Assembly (NCBI GenBank): GCA_963721335.1
Contig: CAVRIV010000004.1
Span: 1 to 64,000 of the forward strand
Direction: 5' to 3'
From: CAVXDY01 sp963721335
Lineage (GTDB): Bacteria; Actinomycetota; Thermoleophilia; Miltoncostaeales; Miltoncostaeaceae
DNA: 64,000 nt
In this document: piece by piece, positions 37,636-46,020 of the stretch
Position numbering within the stretch: position 1 is the stretch's first letter
Layout of the letters: each line of letters starts with the position of its first letter
Notes under the pieces: model-generated
Told to the model about the DNA's origin: nothing
Seen by the model: only the letters and a program-made list of their open reading frames with translations
Database searches by the model: none
Made by a program: the position numbers and the translations under genes

Positions 37636-37839
37636 ATGGCTGAGGGTGTCGTGAAGTGGTTCTCCTCCGAGAAGGGCTACGGATTCATCACCCCCGATGA
37701 CGGGGGCAAGGATCTTTTCGTGCATTTCTCGGAGATTCAGGGATCGGGATACCGGAACCTCGAAGAGGGCCAGCGGGTCAGCTACGAGGCGACCGAGGGC
37801 CAGAAGGGCCCCCAGGCCTCCAACGTGGCGCCGCTCTAA
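37636..37839 (+). CDS. cold-shock protein (CspA family)
   Basis: A 67-residue single CSD domain, RNA/DNA chaperone. VVKWFSSEKGYGFIT holds RNP1-type aromatic residues and DLFVHFSEI the RNP2 motif; NLEEGQRVSYEATEGQKGPQ is typical. AAGGA lies 7 bases before the ATG. The gap to infA is 32 bases, so both translation-related genes may be transcribed together. Confidence 0.95.
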   Translation: MAEGVVKWFSSEKGYGFITPDDGGKDLFVHFSEIQGSGYRNLEEGQRVSYEATEGQKGPQASNVAPL

Positions 37840-37871
37840 GCGGCACCGGAGCCCATCGCGAAGGAGCGATT

Positions 37872-38099
37872 CTGGGAACCAAGCAGAAGGAAGAAGCGAT
37901 CGAGGTGGAGGGCGAGGTCACCGAGGCCCTCCCGAACACGATGTTCCGCGTCATGCTCGACAACGACCACGAGGTCCTGGCCCACATGGCGGGGAAGCTT
38001 CGCCGGTTCCGGATCCGGATCAACCCCGGGGACCGGGTGAAGGTCGAGTTGTCGCCGTACGACCTCACCAGGGGTCGCATCACCTTCCGCCTCAAGTAG
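37872..38099 (+). CDS. infA: translation initiation factor IF-1, non-canonical CTG start
   Basis: OB-fold initiation factor that binds the 30S A site. The reading frame encodes GTKQKEEAIEVEGEV, LPNTMFRVMLDN, VLAHMAGKLRR and LSPYDLTRGRITFRLK, the full length of IF-1. There is no ATG, GTG or TTG before the conserved KQKEEAIEVEG block. AAGGAG (37861-37866) is spaced 5 bases from CTG at 37872, the best start. An AUU at 37869 is in frame but too close. The internal GTG (37905) would delete conserved residues. A substitution or indel error remains possible. Confidence 0.9.
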   Translation: MGTKQKEEAIEVEGEVTEALPNTMFRVMLDNDHEVLAHMAGKLRRFRIRINPGDRVKVELSPYDLTRGRITFRLK

Positions 38100-38104
38100 C
38101 CGCC

Positions 38105-38131
38105 GGGACCGCCGCCCCCAGGCGGCGGCCC
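38105..38131 (+). terminator. terminator-like hairpin after infA
   Basis: GGGACCGCCGCC and GGCGGCGGCCC pair over 11 bases with one bulged A around a CCCA loop, 5 bases after the infA stop. No T-tract follows. Confidence 0.45.
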
Positions 38132-38246
38132 GAGAGCGGGCGCGACGGCACGGCGGCGAGCCCGGCTCGCCCCGGCGGGGCCTCGCTCGGCGGGTCTGGC
38201 GGATCCGGCTTGACCCGCACCCGCGGCTGTCCGATTTTGGACCGCT

Positions 38247-38996
38247 GTGGCTGTCCTCGACGCGGGCGCGGTGCGCCAAAGGATCCTCTCCTCGGCGCGC
38301 CGGATGGGTCTCGAGCCCCAGCTGCGGCGCGCGCAGGACGCCTTCACGCCCCGCTCGCAGTTGCGCAACCGGCGCGACGACGCGCATCTGTGCGCGATCA
38401 TGGCGGCGATCCTCCCGCCCGAGGCGAATTGCATCGACATCGGGGCCAACGCCGGAGACGTGCTGCGGATGATGGTGCGCCTCGCCCCGGAGGGTCACCA
38501 CATCGCCTACGAGCCCCTCCCGGAGCTGGCGGGCAGCCTGGCCGAGCAGTTCCCCGGGGTGGACGTGCGCAACGCCGCCATCTGGGAGACGCCCGGGGAG
38601 GCCACCTTCTACCGCGACACGGCCTCGGACTCGCGCAGCTCGCTCAGGCCGAGCGAGGGATCGGAGCCCTTGACGGTGCGTCTCGACACCCTCGACGCGG
38701 ACCTGCCGGAGGGATACCGGCCGCACTTCGTGAAGATCGACGTCGAGGGCGCCGAGCTCGGGGTCCTGCGCAGCGGGGTCGAGACGCTGGCGCGCCACCG
38801 CCCCCACATCGCCTTCGAGCACGGCTCGTCCGCGGCGGCCTTCGGGACGACCCACCGGATGGTCCACGACCTCCTGGCGGGCGAGCTCGGGATGCGCATC
38901 TTCGACATGGACGGCCAGGGGCCCCTCACCGCCGACGAGTTCGACCTCGTGGCCGACCCGCCCGGCGACCGCTGGAACTTCATCGCCTGTCCGTGA
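38247..38996 (+). CDS. FkbM-family SAM-dependent methyltransferase
   Basis: A 249-residue methyltransferase. CIDIGANAGDVLRMMVRLAP is the SAM-binding motif I, AYEPLPELAGSL motif II, NAAIWETPGEATFY and FVKIDVEGAELGVLRSG are FkbM hallmarks. It modifies hydroxyls of sugars, polyketides or lipids; the substrate is not apparent. GTG start. It stands alone, divergent in function from infA and convergent with the DNA methylase. The 147 bases before it hold the infA hairpin and no evident promoter. Confidence 0.87.
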   Translation: MAVLDAGAVRQRILSSARRMGLEPQLRRAQDAFTPRSQLRNRRDDAHLCAIMAAILPPEANCIDIGANAGDVLRMMVRLAPEGHHIAYEPLPELAGSLAEQFPGVDVRNAAIWETPGEATFYRDTASDSRSSLRPSEGSEPLTVRLDTLDADLPEGYRPHFVKIDVEGAELGVLRSGVETLARHRPHIAFEHGSSAAAFGTTHRMVHDLLAGELGMRIFDMDGQGPLTADEFDLVADPPGDRWNFIACP

Positions 38997-39011
38997 GGGG
39001 CGGGCCCGCCG

Positions 39012-40055
39012 TCACGGGCGGAGGTCGTCGAAGGCGCGCTCGACCGCGCCGCGGTCCGGTCCGCTCACCAGCAGCCACTCCAGCGTGCGCACGTGCGAGA
39101 CCGTGCCCACGCGGAGGCCCGCGGGGTTGTGGATGCCGATGCGCGCCCCCACGTAGCGGGGGACGTCGATGGCCAGGGCGGCCACGTGGCCCCGGCCGGC
39201 CAGCAGGTCGGCCACGGCCGCCGGGTCGTGGAAGCCCTCGTCGTTCACCGAGGCGATCAGCCACGGCGTGCGCAGGCTCTCCACGAGATCGGTCAGCGCG
39301 TCCCACGCCTCGCGTGACCGGTTGAAGCTGTTGCGGCGCGCGCGGCAGTCGACGCGCTTTCGCGCGACGCCGTAGGCCTCGGGGCGGTCCCAGCGCGTGA
39401 TCGTCTCCCACACGTGGTAGTTCGAGAAGTAGGAGTGGTGGTTGTAGGGCGGGTCGAGGTAGGCGCAGTCGACCCCGTCCAGCTCGCGCGCCAGCACGGC
39501 CGCGTCGAGCCGGGTGACCTCGCCCGCCGGTCCCTCCACGGCCTCGGGCTCGCGCAGCTCCAGCTCGCGCAGGCTGCGGGAGGCGGGCCGCTTGAGGTAG
39601 GCCATCTGGAGTCCGCAGGTGGAGTCCACGCGATCGGCGGCCTCGAGCAGGCTCGTGAGCAGGCAGCCGCGCAGCGCGGGGTCGTCGGTGATCCGCTCGA
39701 TCTCGTCGCGCATCGCGTCGATGCGGGCCCCGTTGTCCGGTGAGAAGTAGCGCGCCTGGCGGCAGAAGGTCTCGGTGACGTACCCGGGGCGTCCGGGCAG
39801 GGCCGCGAGGCGCCCGAGCAGGCTCCGCAGCCGGGGGCGGTCGAGGCCCGCGTCGGCGGCGATGTAGGCGTGGCCGAAGGCCTCCGAGTAGGTGGCGAGG
39901 TCGTTGGAGACCACCCGGCAGCCCGCGCGGCGGAAGGCCTGGCCCACCCGGGTCGTTCCGGCGAACAGGTCGCAGGCCGAGCGGATGGGCAGGCGAGCCG
40001 CCAGCCGTTCGAGCAGCGGCGTCAGCGTGCGCTTGGACCCCAGGTACTTGATCAC
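39012..40055 (-). CDS. D12-class DNA adenine methylase
   Basis: N6-adenine DNA methyltransferase of the Dam/D12 class. It has IKYLGSKRTL (motif X), CDLFAGTTRVGQAFRRAG (motif I), YVTETFCRQARYFS and CAYLDPPYNHHSYF (DPPY catalytic motif IV). The GTG at 40055 begins MIKYLGSKR as in the family; a longer GTG start at 40109 adds an unlikely 18 residues. About 347 residues. No restriction enzyme, MutH or other modification gene is in the window, so it is a solitary methylase; its recognition site cannot be read from the protein. Confidence 0.88.
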   Translation of the reverse strand: MIKYLGSKRTLTPLLERLAARLPIRSACDLFAGTTRVGQAFRRAGCRVVSNDLATYSEAFGHAYIAADAGLDRPRLRSLLGRLAALPGRPGYVTETFCRQARYFSPDNGARIDAMRDEIERITDDPALRGCLLTSLLEAADRVDSTCGLQMAYLKRPASRSLRELELREPEAVEGPAGEVTRLDAAVLARELDGVDCAYLDPPYNHHSYFSNYHVWETITRWDRPEAYGVARKRVDCRARRNSFNRSREAWDALTDLVESLRTPWLIASVNDEGFHDPAAVADLLAGRGHVAALAIDVPRYVGARIGIHNPAGLRVGTVSHVRTLEWLLVSGPDRGAVERAFDDLRP

Positions 40056-40156
40056 GCCGCGGGCCGCCTCCGACCGACGCCGTCCGGCACACGCGGCAGG
40101 GTAGTGCACGGCGGCCGTCGAAGACGGGATCGACCCACCACCCCGGAGGCCCCGCC

Positions 40157-40255
40157 GTGGACCGGCTCCTCGTTCGGCTGTACTACCCGGTGGCGATCGC
40201 CGCCATCGGCGTCCTGGTGCTCACCCTCGGATGGCTGCTGGGCATCGGAGGCTGA
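40157..40255 (+). CDS. small single-TM membrane protein
   Basis: A 32-residue product, MDRLLVRLYYPVAIAAIG followed by a hydrophobic run to GWLLGIGG: one TM helix with a short charged N-terminus. GGAGG is 7 bases before the GTG. No homologue is recognised; the ribosome-binding site and composition support it. Confidence 0.5.
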   Translation: MDRLLVRLYYPVAIAAIGVLVLTLGWLLGIGG

Positions 40256-40329
40256 TTCCCCGCCGCGCCGGCGCAACGATGACATAAGGCCCACCGAACG
40301 ACCTGCCTTCGGCAGGTAGTGTCCGGGCG

Positions 40330-40446
40330 GTGGCGTCCCGGAAGAGCAAGCGCGCGAAGATCAAGAAGCGCTGCTGCGAGTCGAAGCGGCCCTGCGCCGG
40401 GTGCCCGCGGGTCGCCGCCGGCCGCAAGCGGCGCAAGCGGGACTGA
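40330..40446 (+). CDS. small basic Cys-containing protein
   Basis: A 38-residue protein, very rich in Lys/Arg, with CCESKRPCAGCP in the middle (four cysteines) and a basic end RKRRKRD. The pattern resembles small actinobacterial basic proteins of unknown function that may bind nucleic acid or zinc. GTG start; no strong Shine-Dalgarno. Confidence 0.5.
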   Translation: MASRKSKRAKIKKRCCESKRPCAGCPRVAAGRKRRKRD

Positions 40447-40452
40447 GGGTTC

Positions 40453-40623
40453 TCAGGCGGGAGCGTCGCCGCCGGAGAGCCTCTCCCCGACGCCCAGGCA
40501 GCTCGGGCAGGGGGTGGGCTCCAGACGTCCGGGGGATGCGATCAGGAGCTGCCGCTGACCCCAGCAGGTGGCGCACGTGATCCAGACGGGGCCGGCGGCG
40601 TGCTCGGTGCGGTGTGGTGTCAT
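40453..40623 (-). CDS. small zinc-ribbon-like protein
   Basis: A 56-residue protein with two CxxC knuckles, ITCATCWGQRQLL and PTPCPSCLGVGERL, the second of DnaJ-zinc-finger type (CxxCxGxG-like). ATG start at 40623. It converges with the small basic gene. Role unknown, but the paired knuckles in frame with a good start make it a likely real gene. Confidence 0.55.
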   Translation of the reverse strand: MTPHRTEHAAGPVWITCATCWGQRQLLIASPGRLEPTPCPSCLGVGERLSGGDAPA

Positions 40624-40721
40624 GGGACGAGTGTGAGCCGTCGCGGAGGGCGGGCCTTTGGCCTGCGGGCCAACGATCGGTGTGCGGACCCCCGACGGGC
40701 CGTCGCGATAGCGTCCCGCCG

Positions 40722-41663
40722 GTGAGAGCCCTCCGCCTCCCCTCGTTCGGGTTGACTCCCGAGGCCGCCGACGCGCCCGAGCCCGAGGCGGCGCCCGGCA
40801 CCACCCTGGTGCGCGTGGGCGCCGCGGCGCTCAATCCGGTGGACCTGGCCATCGCCGCGGGGCGCTTCTACCTGCCGATCCCCGAGCCGCCCTTCGTCCC
40901 CGGGGCCGAGGCCGTGGGCGAGGTCGTCTCCTCCGCCGTCCACCCGGCCGGTACGCGCGTGTGGTGCCTCACGCTGGTGGGATGCCTCGCCGAGCTGGTC
41001 GTGGTGCCCGACGACAGCCTGGTCCCGGTGCCCGAGGGGCTCTCGGACGAGCTGGCGGTGGCCGTCGGCATCGCCGGCCTGGCGGGGTGGATCGCGGTGC
41101 GGGACCGTGGTGGGCTCGAGGTGGGGGAGACCGTGGTCGTGCTGGCGGCGGGCGGGATCGCGGGACAGGTGGCGATCCAGGCCGCGCGCGGGATCGCCGA
41201 TCGCATCGTCGCGGTCGCCCGCGGCGCCGAGGGCCGCGATCGGGCCCTGGCGCTGGGCGCCGACATCGCGCTCGCCACGGGTCCGGAGCTGGCCGACGGG
41301 CTGCGCAACGCCTGCGGCGACGGCGCCGACGTCGTCGTCGATCTCCTCTGGGGAGACTCGGCGATCGCGGCGCTCGGCGCGCTGCGCCACGGCGGGCGGC
41401 TGGTGCAGGTGGGCAACGCCCAGGCCCCCACGGCCGAGGTGACCGCCGGCCCGCTGCGCGGCGGCCGCCTGGACATCCGCGGTTTCTCGGTCTTCACCGA
41501 GGAGCCCACGGCCCGGGCGCAGGCCTACGCCGCGGTGGCGGCGTCGGCGCGCGCGGGCGACGTGCGCCTGCCGCTGGACGTGACGCCGCTCGACGAGGGT
41601 CCCGCCGCGTGGGAGCGTCAGGCGGCGGGGACCGGTGGGGTCAAGCTCGTGCTGCGCGTCTGA
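40722..41663 (+). CDS. zinc-type alcohol dehydrogenase/quinone reductase family protein (MDR)
   Basis: Medium-chain NAD(P)H oxidoreductase of 313 residues. ALNPVDLAIAAGRF and FVPGAEAVGEV belong to the GroES-like domain, VVVLAAGGIAGQVAIQAARG is the cofactor-binding motif, and GGRLVQVGNAQ and DVTPLDEGPAAW complete the pattern. No structural or catalytic zinc cysteines, as in quinone oxidoreductases. The GTG at 40722 opens with MRALRLPSFGL, normal for the family. It is followed after 13 bases by the YjgR-type ATPase. Confidence 0.88.
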   Translation: MRALRLPSFGLTPEAADAPEPEAAPGTTLVRVGAAALNPVDLAIAAGRFYLPIPEPPFVPGAEAVGEVVSSAVHPAGTRVWCLTLVGCLAELVVVPDDSLVPVPEGLSDELAVAVGIAGLAGWIAVRDRGGLEVGETVVVLAAGGIAGQVAIQAARGIADRIVAVARGAEGRDRALALGADIALATGPELADGLRNACGDGADVVVDLLWGDSAIAALGALRHGGRLVQVGNAQAPTAEVTAGPLRGGRLDIRGFSVFTEEPTARAQAYAAVAASARAGDVRLPLDVTPLDEGPAAWERQAAGTGGVKLVLRV

Positions 41664-41676
41664 CGGGGGGAGAGGC

Positions 41677-43203
41677 GTGGGATCGTTTCGCGACGACATG
41701 GCCGCCGGGTACGCCTTCGACGTCCCCACGATCCGCGTCGGCCGGCCGTTCGCGACGCCGGGGGAGATCGAGACGTCCGTCGAGGTGGGGATCCCGCTGG
41801 CGTTCCTCAACCGCCATGGGCTGATCGCCGGCGCCACCGGAACCGGCAAGACGCGCACCTTGCAGCTCATCGCCGAGCAGGTCTCGGCCGCCGGATGCCC
41901 GGTGTTCGCCGCCGACATGAAGGGGGACCTCGCCGGCGTCGGCGCACCCGGCGAGGCCGACGAGAAGCTCACGGCCCGCGCCGGCGAGCTGGCCCACCAG
42001 TGGGTCCCCGCCGCCTGCCCGGTGGAGCTGATGTCGCTCACCGGCGAGAGCGGCGTACCGCTGCGCGCCACCGTCACGGGCTTCGGCTCGACCCTCCTCT
42101 CGAAGGTCCTGAGCCTGAACGAGACCCAGGAGTCGAGCCTGTCGCTCGTCTTCCGGTTCTGCGACGAGAAGGGCCTGCCCCTGATCGACCTCGAGGACCT
42201 TCGGGCGGCGCTCGCCTATCTCACCGGGCCGGGCAAGGCCGAGCTGAAGCAGCTGGGCGGCATCTCCAGCTCCACGGCCGGGGTCCTCCTGCGCGAGGTC
42301 TCGCAGCTCGAGGGAGAGGGCGGCGACGTGTTCTTCGGCGAGCCCGCGCTGGAGGTCGCCGACCTGCTGCGGGTGGCGCCCGACGGGAGGGGGATCGTGT
42401 CGGTCCTGGGCCTGTCCGACGTGGCCCGGCGGCCGGCGCTCTTCTCCACCTTCCTGATGTGGGTGCTGGCGGAGCTCTTCGAGACCCTCCCCGAGGTGGG
42501 CGATCCCGACAAGCCCAAGCTGGTCTTCTTCTTCGACGAGGCGCACCTGCTGTTCGACGGGGCATCGAAGGAGTTCCTCGACGCGGTCACCCAGACCGTG
42601 CGCCTGATCCGCTCCAAGGGCGTCGGCGTGTTCTTCATCACCCAGCTCCCCACCGACATCCCGGACGAGGTGCTTTCCCAGCTCGGGCACCGCGTGCAGC
42701 ACGCGGTGCGGGCGTTCACCCCGAAGGATGCGCGCGCGCTGAAGGCGGCCGTCGAGACCTTCCCGATCACCGAGCACTACCCCGACCTGGCCGAGACGCT
42801 GTCGTCGCTGGGGGTGGGGGAGGCCGCGGTGACGGTGCTCGACCCGCGGGGCGTGCCGACGCCGGTCGCCGCCACCCGGCTCTATCCGCCGGCCTCCCGG
42901 ATGACGCCGCTCACGCCGGAGGAGCGCGCCGCGATCCTGGCGGCGTCGCCCCTGCGGCCCCGCTACGCCGAGCGCATCGACCGCGAGAGCGCGGCCGAGC
43001 TGCTGGAGGCGCGGCTGTCCGGGGACGCGGCGAAGGCCGAGGAGGTGCGCGAGCGCGCCAAACCCGCCCCGCGTCGCGAGGCCCCCCGGGACGACGAGGG
43101 CCTGGCGGGCCAGGTCGGGGACATCCTCGGCTCGAGCATGGGCAGGCAGGTGACCCGTGAGGTGGTGCGGGGAATCTTCGGGATGCTCCGCAAGAAGCGA
43201 TAA
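41677..43203 (+). CDS. YjgR/DUF853-type HerA-like ATPase
   Basis: A 508-residue P-loop ATPase of the HerA/FtsK superfamily. GLIAGATGTGKTRTLQLIAEQ holds Walker A (GATGTGKT), FAADMKGDLAGVG follows, Walker B is LVFFFDEAHLLFDGA, and FFITQLPTDIPDEVLSQLG and HRVQHAVRAFTPKDARAL are the arginine-finger region. The C-terminal 80 residues are charged, with a conserved GSSMGRQVTREVVRGIFG. The GTG at 41677 has GGGGAGAGG just upstream. The family's cellular function is not settled. Neighbours give no clue. Confidence 0.88.
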   Translation: MGSFRDDMAAGYAFDVPTIRVGRPFATPGEIETSVEVGIPLAFLNRHGLIAGATGTGKTRTLQLIAEQVSAAGCPVFAADMKGDLAGVGAPGEADEKLTARAGELAHQWVPAACPVELMSLTGESGVPLRATVTGFGSTLLSKVLSLNETQESSLSLVFRFCDEKGLPLIDLEDLRAALAYLTGPGKAELKQLGGISSSTAGVLLREVSQLEGEGGDVFFGEPALEVADLLRVAPDGRGIVSVLGLSDVARRPALFSTFLMWVLAELFETLPEVGDPDKPKLVFFFDEAHLLFDGASKEFLDAVTQTVRLIRSKGVGVFFITQLPTDIPDEVLSQLGHRVQHAVRAFTPKDARALKAAVETFPITEHYPDLAETLSSLGVGEAAVTVLDPRGVPTPVAATRLYPPASRMTPLTPEERAAILAASPLRPRYAERIDRESAAELLEARLSGDAAKAEEVRERAKPAPRREAPRDDEGLAGQVGDILGSSMGRQVTREVVRGIFGMLRKKR

Positions 43204-43226
43204 GTGTCCCGGGGATACTGAGGCGC

Positions 43227-43646
43227 GTGGGGCGGCTCTCGCTCGTGGGGAGCCTGCCCGTGGCCGCGACGCCCGAGCGGGCCTGGGACGTGTGGTCGCG
43301 GGTCGAGGACTGGCCGCGGTGGGAGTGGATGGGCTCGGCGGACGCCGGGTGGGTGGACGGGCCACCGTGGACGACCGGCTCGATCCTGCGCTTCGGGCAC
43401 CGGCCGTGGACCTTCGACTGCGTGCTGGTGAGGGTGGATCCTCCGGGGGAGGTGGTGTGGGAGGGTGACGGAGCGGGCATCCACGGTCGGCACGCGATGC
43501 GCTTCCTCCCTCATCCACGCGGTTGCCTGGTGCAGACCTCCGAGGTCTTCACCGGCCCCGGGGCGCGCGCGCTGCGCCCGTTGATCCGCTGGTACTGGCA
43601 CCACCAGCTCCACGCGTTCCGCCGTCACGTGGAGCGCCATGGGTGA
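43227..43646 (+). CDS. SRPBCC (START-like) family protein
   Basis: A 139-residue helix-grip protein that should bind a hydrophobic ligand. VAATPERAWDVWSRVEDWPRWEWM is the characteristic opening, with VWEGDGAGIHGRHAMRF and YWHHQLHAFRRHVERH at the end (C-terminal helix). GTG start at 43227. The stop overlaps the next gene by 4 bases. No catalytic residues. Confidence 0.83.
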   Translation: MGRLSLVGSLPVAATPERAWDVWSRVEDWPRWEWMGSADAGWVDGPPWTTGSILRFGHRPWTFDCVLVRVDPPGEVVWEGDGAGIHGRHAMRFLPHPRGCLVQTSEVFTGPGARALRPLIRWYWHHQLHAFRRHVERHG

Positions 43647-45121
43647 GGAGATCGCCGGACGGCAGCGCCCGTCCCGAGGATCGCGAGCGGTTCGCCGAGC
43701 GGTGCCGCGAGGGCCTGGTGGCCCTGCAGGAGCTGCTCGCGCGACCGGGCTTCGGCGAGGGGCGCGACTCGATGGGGGTGGAGCTGGAGGTGGGCCTCAT
43801 CGACGCGAGGGCCCAGCCTGCTCCGGTCAACCACGAGGTCATCGCGACCGCGTCCGAGCCGGGCCTCCAGCTCGAGCTGGACCGCTTCAACCTCGAGTAC
43901 AACTGCGCGCCGCAACGGCTGACCGGCACGCCGTTCTCGGCGGTCGCCGCCGATCTCTCGGGAGCGCTCGGCCGCATCGAGGCCGCCGCCGCCCCCCACG
44001 GCGCCCGCCCCGTCGCGGTCGGGATCCTCCCCACCCTGCGCGCGGAGCACCTGGGTCCCGCGGCGATGAGCGACTCCCCGCGCTACCGGGCGCTGAACGC
44101 CGGTCTCCGCGGCCTGCGCGGCGGGCCCTTCGAGATCAGGATCCAGGGCACCGAGAGCCTCGACACGACCTGGGACGACGTCACCCTGGAGGGCGCCGCC
44201 ACGGGCCTGCACGTGCACCTGCGCGTGCCCCCGGGGCGCTTCGCGGCCACGATGAACGCGGCCCAGATGGCCATCGGCCCGGTGCTGGCCGCCGCGGTCA
44301 ACTCGCCGCTGCTCATGGGGCGGGTGCTGTGGCAGGAGACGCGGATCGCGCTGTTCGGGCAGGCCGTGGACGACCGCGCGCCCGTGACCGCCGCCTGGCT
44401 GCCCTCACGCGCCTCGTTCGGCCACGGCTGGGTGGCCGACGCGCTCGATCCATTCCGCGAGAGCGTGGCCCTGCACGTCCCGATCCTCCCCGTCCTGGGC
44501 GACGAGGACCCGCTGGAGGTGGTGCGCGCCGGCGGCGTCCCCTCGCTCGATGAGCTGCGTCTGCACCACGGCACCGTCTGGCGCTGGAGCCGCACCGTGC
44601 TGGCGCTCGGCGACGATCCCCACCTGCGGCTGGAGATGCGGGCGCTCCCGGGCGGGCCCTCGCCCCTCGACATGGCCGCCAACGTGGCGTTCATGGTGGG
44701 CCTGACGCTGTCGGTGGCCTCCGAGATCGACTGGATGGCCCGCTCCATGCCGTTCGACATGGCGCGGCGCAACTTCTACGCCGCCGCCCGCCAGGGCCTG
44801 GAGGCCGAGCTCCTGTGGCCGTCGCCGACGGCTCCCTCTCCGCGGCCGGCGCACGCGCCCGATCTCGTCCGGCGGCTGATCCCGCGCGCCGCGGACGCCC
44901 TGGTGATGGCCGGCGTGGACCGCCTCGAGGCCGAGGCCCTGCTCGAGATCGTGCACACCCGGGTGGATCGCGGCACCACCGGGGCCTCCTGGCAGCGCCG
45001 CGCCCTGGCGGCGCTGGAGCGCGACCTCTCCCGCGACGAGGCGCTCGCCCGGATGACCGAGGAGTACCTCGCCCGCTGCCGTGAGGGAGCGCCCGTGGCC
45101 GAGTGGAGCCTGCCGGCTTAG
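43643..45121 (+). CDS. glutamate-cysteine-ligase-like carboxylate-amine ligase
   Basis: About 492 residues, GCS2/YbdK-like ATP-grasp-related ligase. MGVELEVGLIDARAQPAPV is the first strand with metal-binding Glu residues, GILPTLRAEHLG, GTESLDTTWDDVTLEGAATG, GLHVHLRVPPG and LRLEMRALPGGPSPLDMAAN follow. The in-frame GTG at 43643 is used. The ATG four bases earlier gives MGEEIAG, the family's usual beginning, in the other frame, so one deletion near 43670 is likely. Substrate (Cys or another amine) not assignable. Overlaps a convergent thioesterase by 4 bases. Confidence 0.82.
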   Translation: MRRSPDGSARPEDRERFAERCREGLVALQELLARPGFGEGRDSMGVELEVGLIDARAQPAPVNHEVIATASEPGLQLELDRFNLEYNCAPQRLTGTPFSAVAADLSGALGRIEAAAAPHGARPVAVGILPTLRAEHLGPAAMSDSPRYRALNAGLRGLRGGPFEIRIQGTESLDTTWDDVTLEGAATGLHVHLRVPPGRFAATMNAAQMAIGPVLAAAVNSPLLMGRVLWQETRIALFGQAVDDRAPVTAAWLPSRASFGHGWVADALDPFRESVALHVPILPVLGDEDPLEVVRAGGVPSLDELRLHHGTVWRWSRTVLALGDDPHLRLEMRALPGGPSPLDMAANVAFMVGLTLSVASEIDWMARSMPFDMARRNFYAAARQGLEAELLWPSPTAPSPRPAHAPDLVRRLIPRAADALVMAGVDRLEAEALLEIVHTRVDRGTTGASWQRRALAALERDLSRDEALARMTEEYLARCREGAPVAEWSLPA

Positions 45122-45498
45122 GCCACGGCCTCGTCGGGCGCCGGCGGCACGGGCACGGGCTTCCGGTCCGGCCCCATCGCGACCATCGTGAAGTGGCCCA
45201 CCGTGCAGAGCTCGGTGGTGCCCTCGATGGGGCGCTCCTTCCGGACCTCCACGCGCACGCGCATGCTCGTGCGGCCCACCGAGATCACGGTGGCGGTGAT
45301 CTCGACCAGGTCCCCCTGGAGGATCGGCACCTGGAACGCGATGTCCTCGATCGCGGCGGTCACCACCGAGCTGCGCGCCCGGCGCATCGCGGCGAAGCCG
45401 GCCGCCTTGTCCATCCACGATACGAGGGTGCCCCCGAAGAGGTTGCCCTGTGGGTTGGTGTCGGTGGGGAACACCGACTCGAGAAGACGTGCCTCCAC
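45118..45498 (-). CDS. acyl-CoA thioesterase, YciA type
   Basis: A 126-residue hotdog thioesterase: FPTDTNPQGNLFGGTLVSWMD carries the active-site Asp/Asn region, AIEDIAFQVPILQGDLVEI and ATVISVGRTSMRVRVEV follow. It hydrolyses acyl-CoA in the cytosol. GTG start at 45498. More canonical than the paralogue at 17129. Divergent from mscL (119-base gap). Confidence 0.9.
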   Translation of the reverse strand: MEARLLESVFPTDTNPQGNLFGGTLVSWMDKAAGFAAMRRARSSVVTAAIEDIAFQVPILQGDLVEITATVISVGRTSMRVRVEVRKERPIEGTTELCTVGHFTMVAMGPDRKPVPVPPAPDEAVA

Positions 45499-45617
45499 CC
45501 GTGATCCCCCTCACCATCGCGCGGGGCTCGCTGGTGAGCCCGGAGCTGCCGCGTGAGATCGTACTTCGCGGGGAAGGCTCGTCTCGGACCGACAACGACC
45601 GCCGGAGGTGCAGCACG

Positions 45618-46007
45618 ATGCTGAGCGACTTCAAGGATTTCCTGCTGAAGGGAAACCTCGTGACGCTGGCCGTGGCCTTCGTCATCGGCCTCGCGTTCGC
45701 GGCGGTCGTCACCTCGTTCGTCGAGAACATCGTCACGCCGATCATCGCGGCCATCGGCGGGCAACCCGACTTCTCGGCCCTCGACTTCACGGTCAACGGC
45801 AGCGTCTTCCGCTACGGCGTCTTCCTGAACGCCCTGATCGCCTTCGTCATCGTCGCGGCGATCCTCTTCTTCCTCGTGGTGCGGCCCTACATGACGCTGA
45901 GCGAGCGCTTCGCGAAGGAGGACCCCAGCACCAAGGACTGCCCGGAGTGCCGCAGCACGATCCCGGTCGCCGCGACCCGGTGCGCCTTCTGCACGACGGC
46001 GCTGTGA
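45618..46007 (+). CDS. mscL: large-conductance mechanosensitive channel with C-terminal zinc ribbon
   Basis: Pentameric inner-membrane valve that opens on osmotic downshock. FLLKGNLVTLAVAFVIGLAFA is TM1 with the pore-lining Gly/Ala face, and LNALIAFVIVAAILFFLVV is TM2. The usual C-terminal helix is replaced by CPECRSTIPVAATRCAFC, a four-Cys zinc-ribbon motif. 129 residues. GGAGG lies 9 bases upstream of the ATG. The ribbon may respond to metal or redox state, an inference. Confidence 0.93.
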   Translation: MLSDFKDFLLKGNLVTLAVAFVIGLAFAAVVTSFVENIVTPIIAAIGGQPDFSALDFTVNGSVFRYGVFLNALIAFVIVAAILFFLVVRPYMTLSERFAKEDPSTKDCPECRSTIPVAATRCAFCTTAL

Positions 46008-46020
46008 TACCCGAGGGCTC

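Noticed and set aside
41641..43518. 625-codon minus-strand frame opposite the YjgR-type gene
   Set aside because: Shadow of the plus-strand ATPase; no motif, Arg/Gly/Pro/His-rich.
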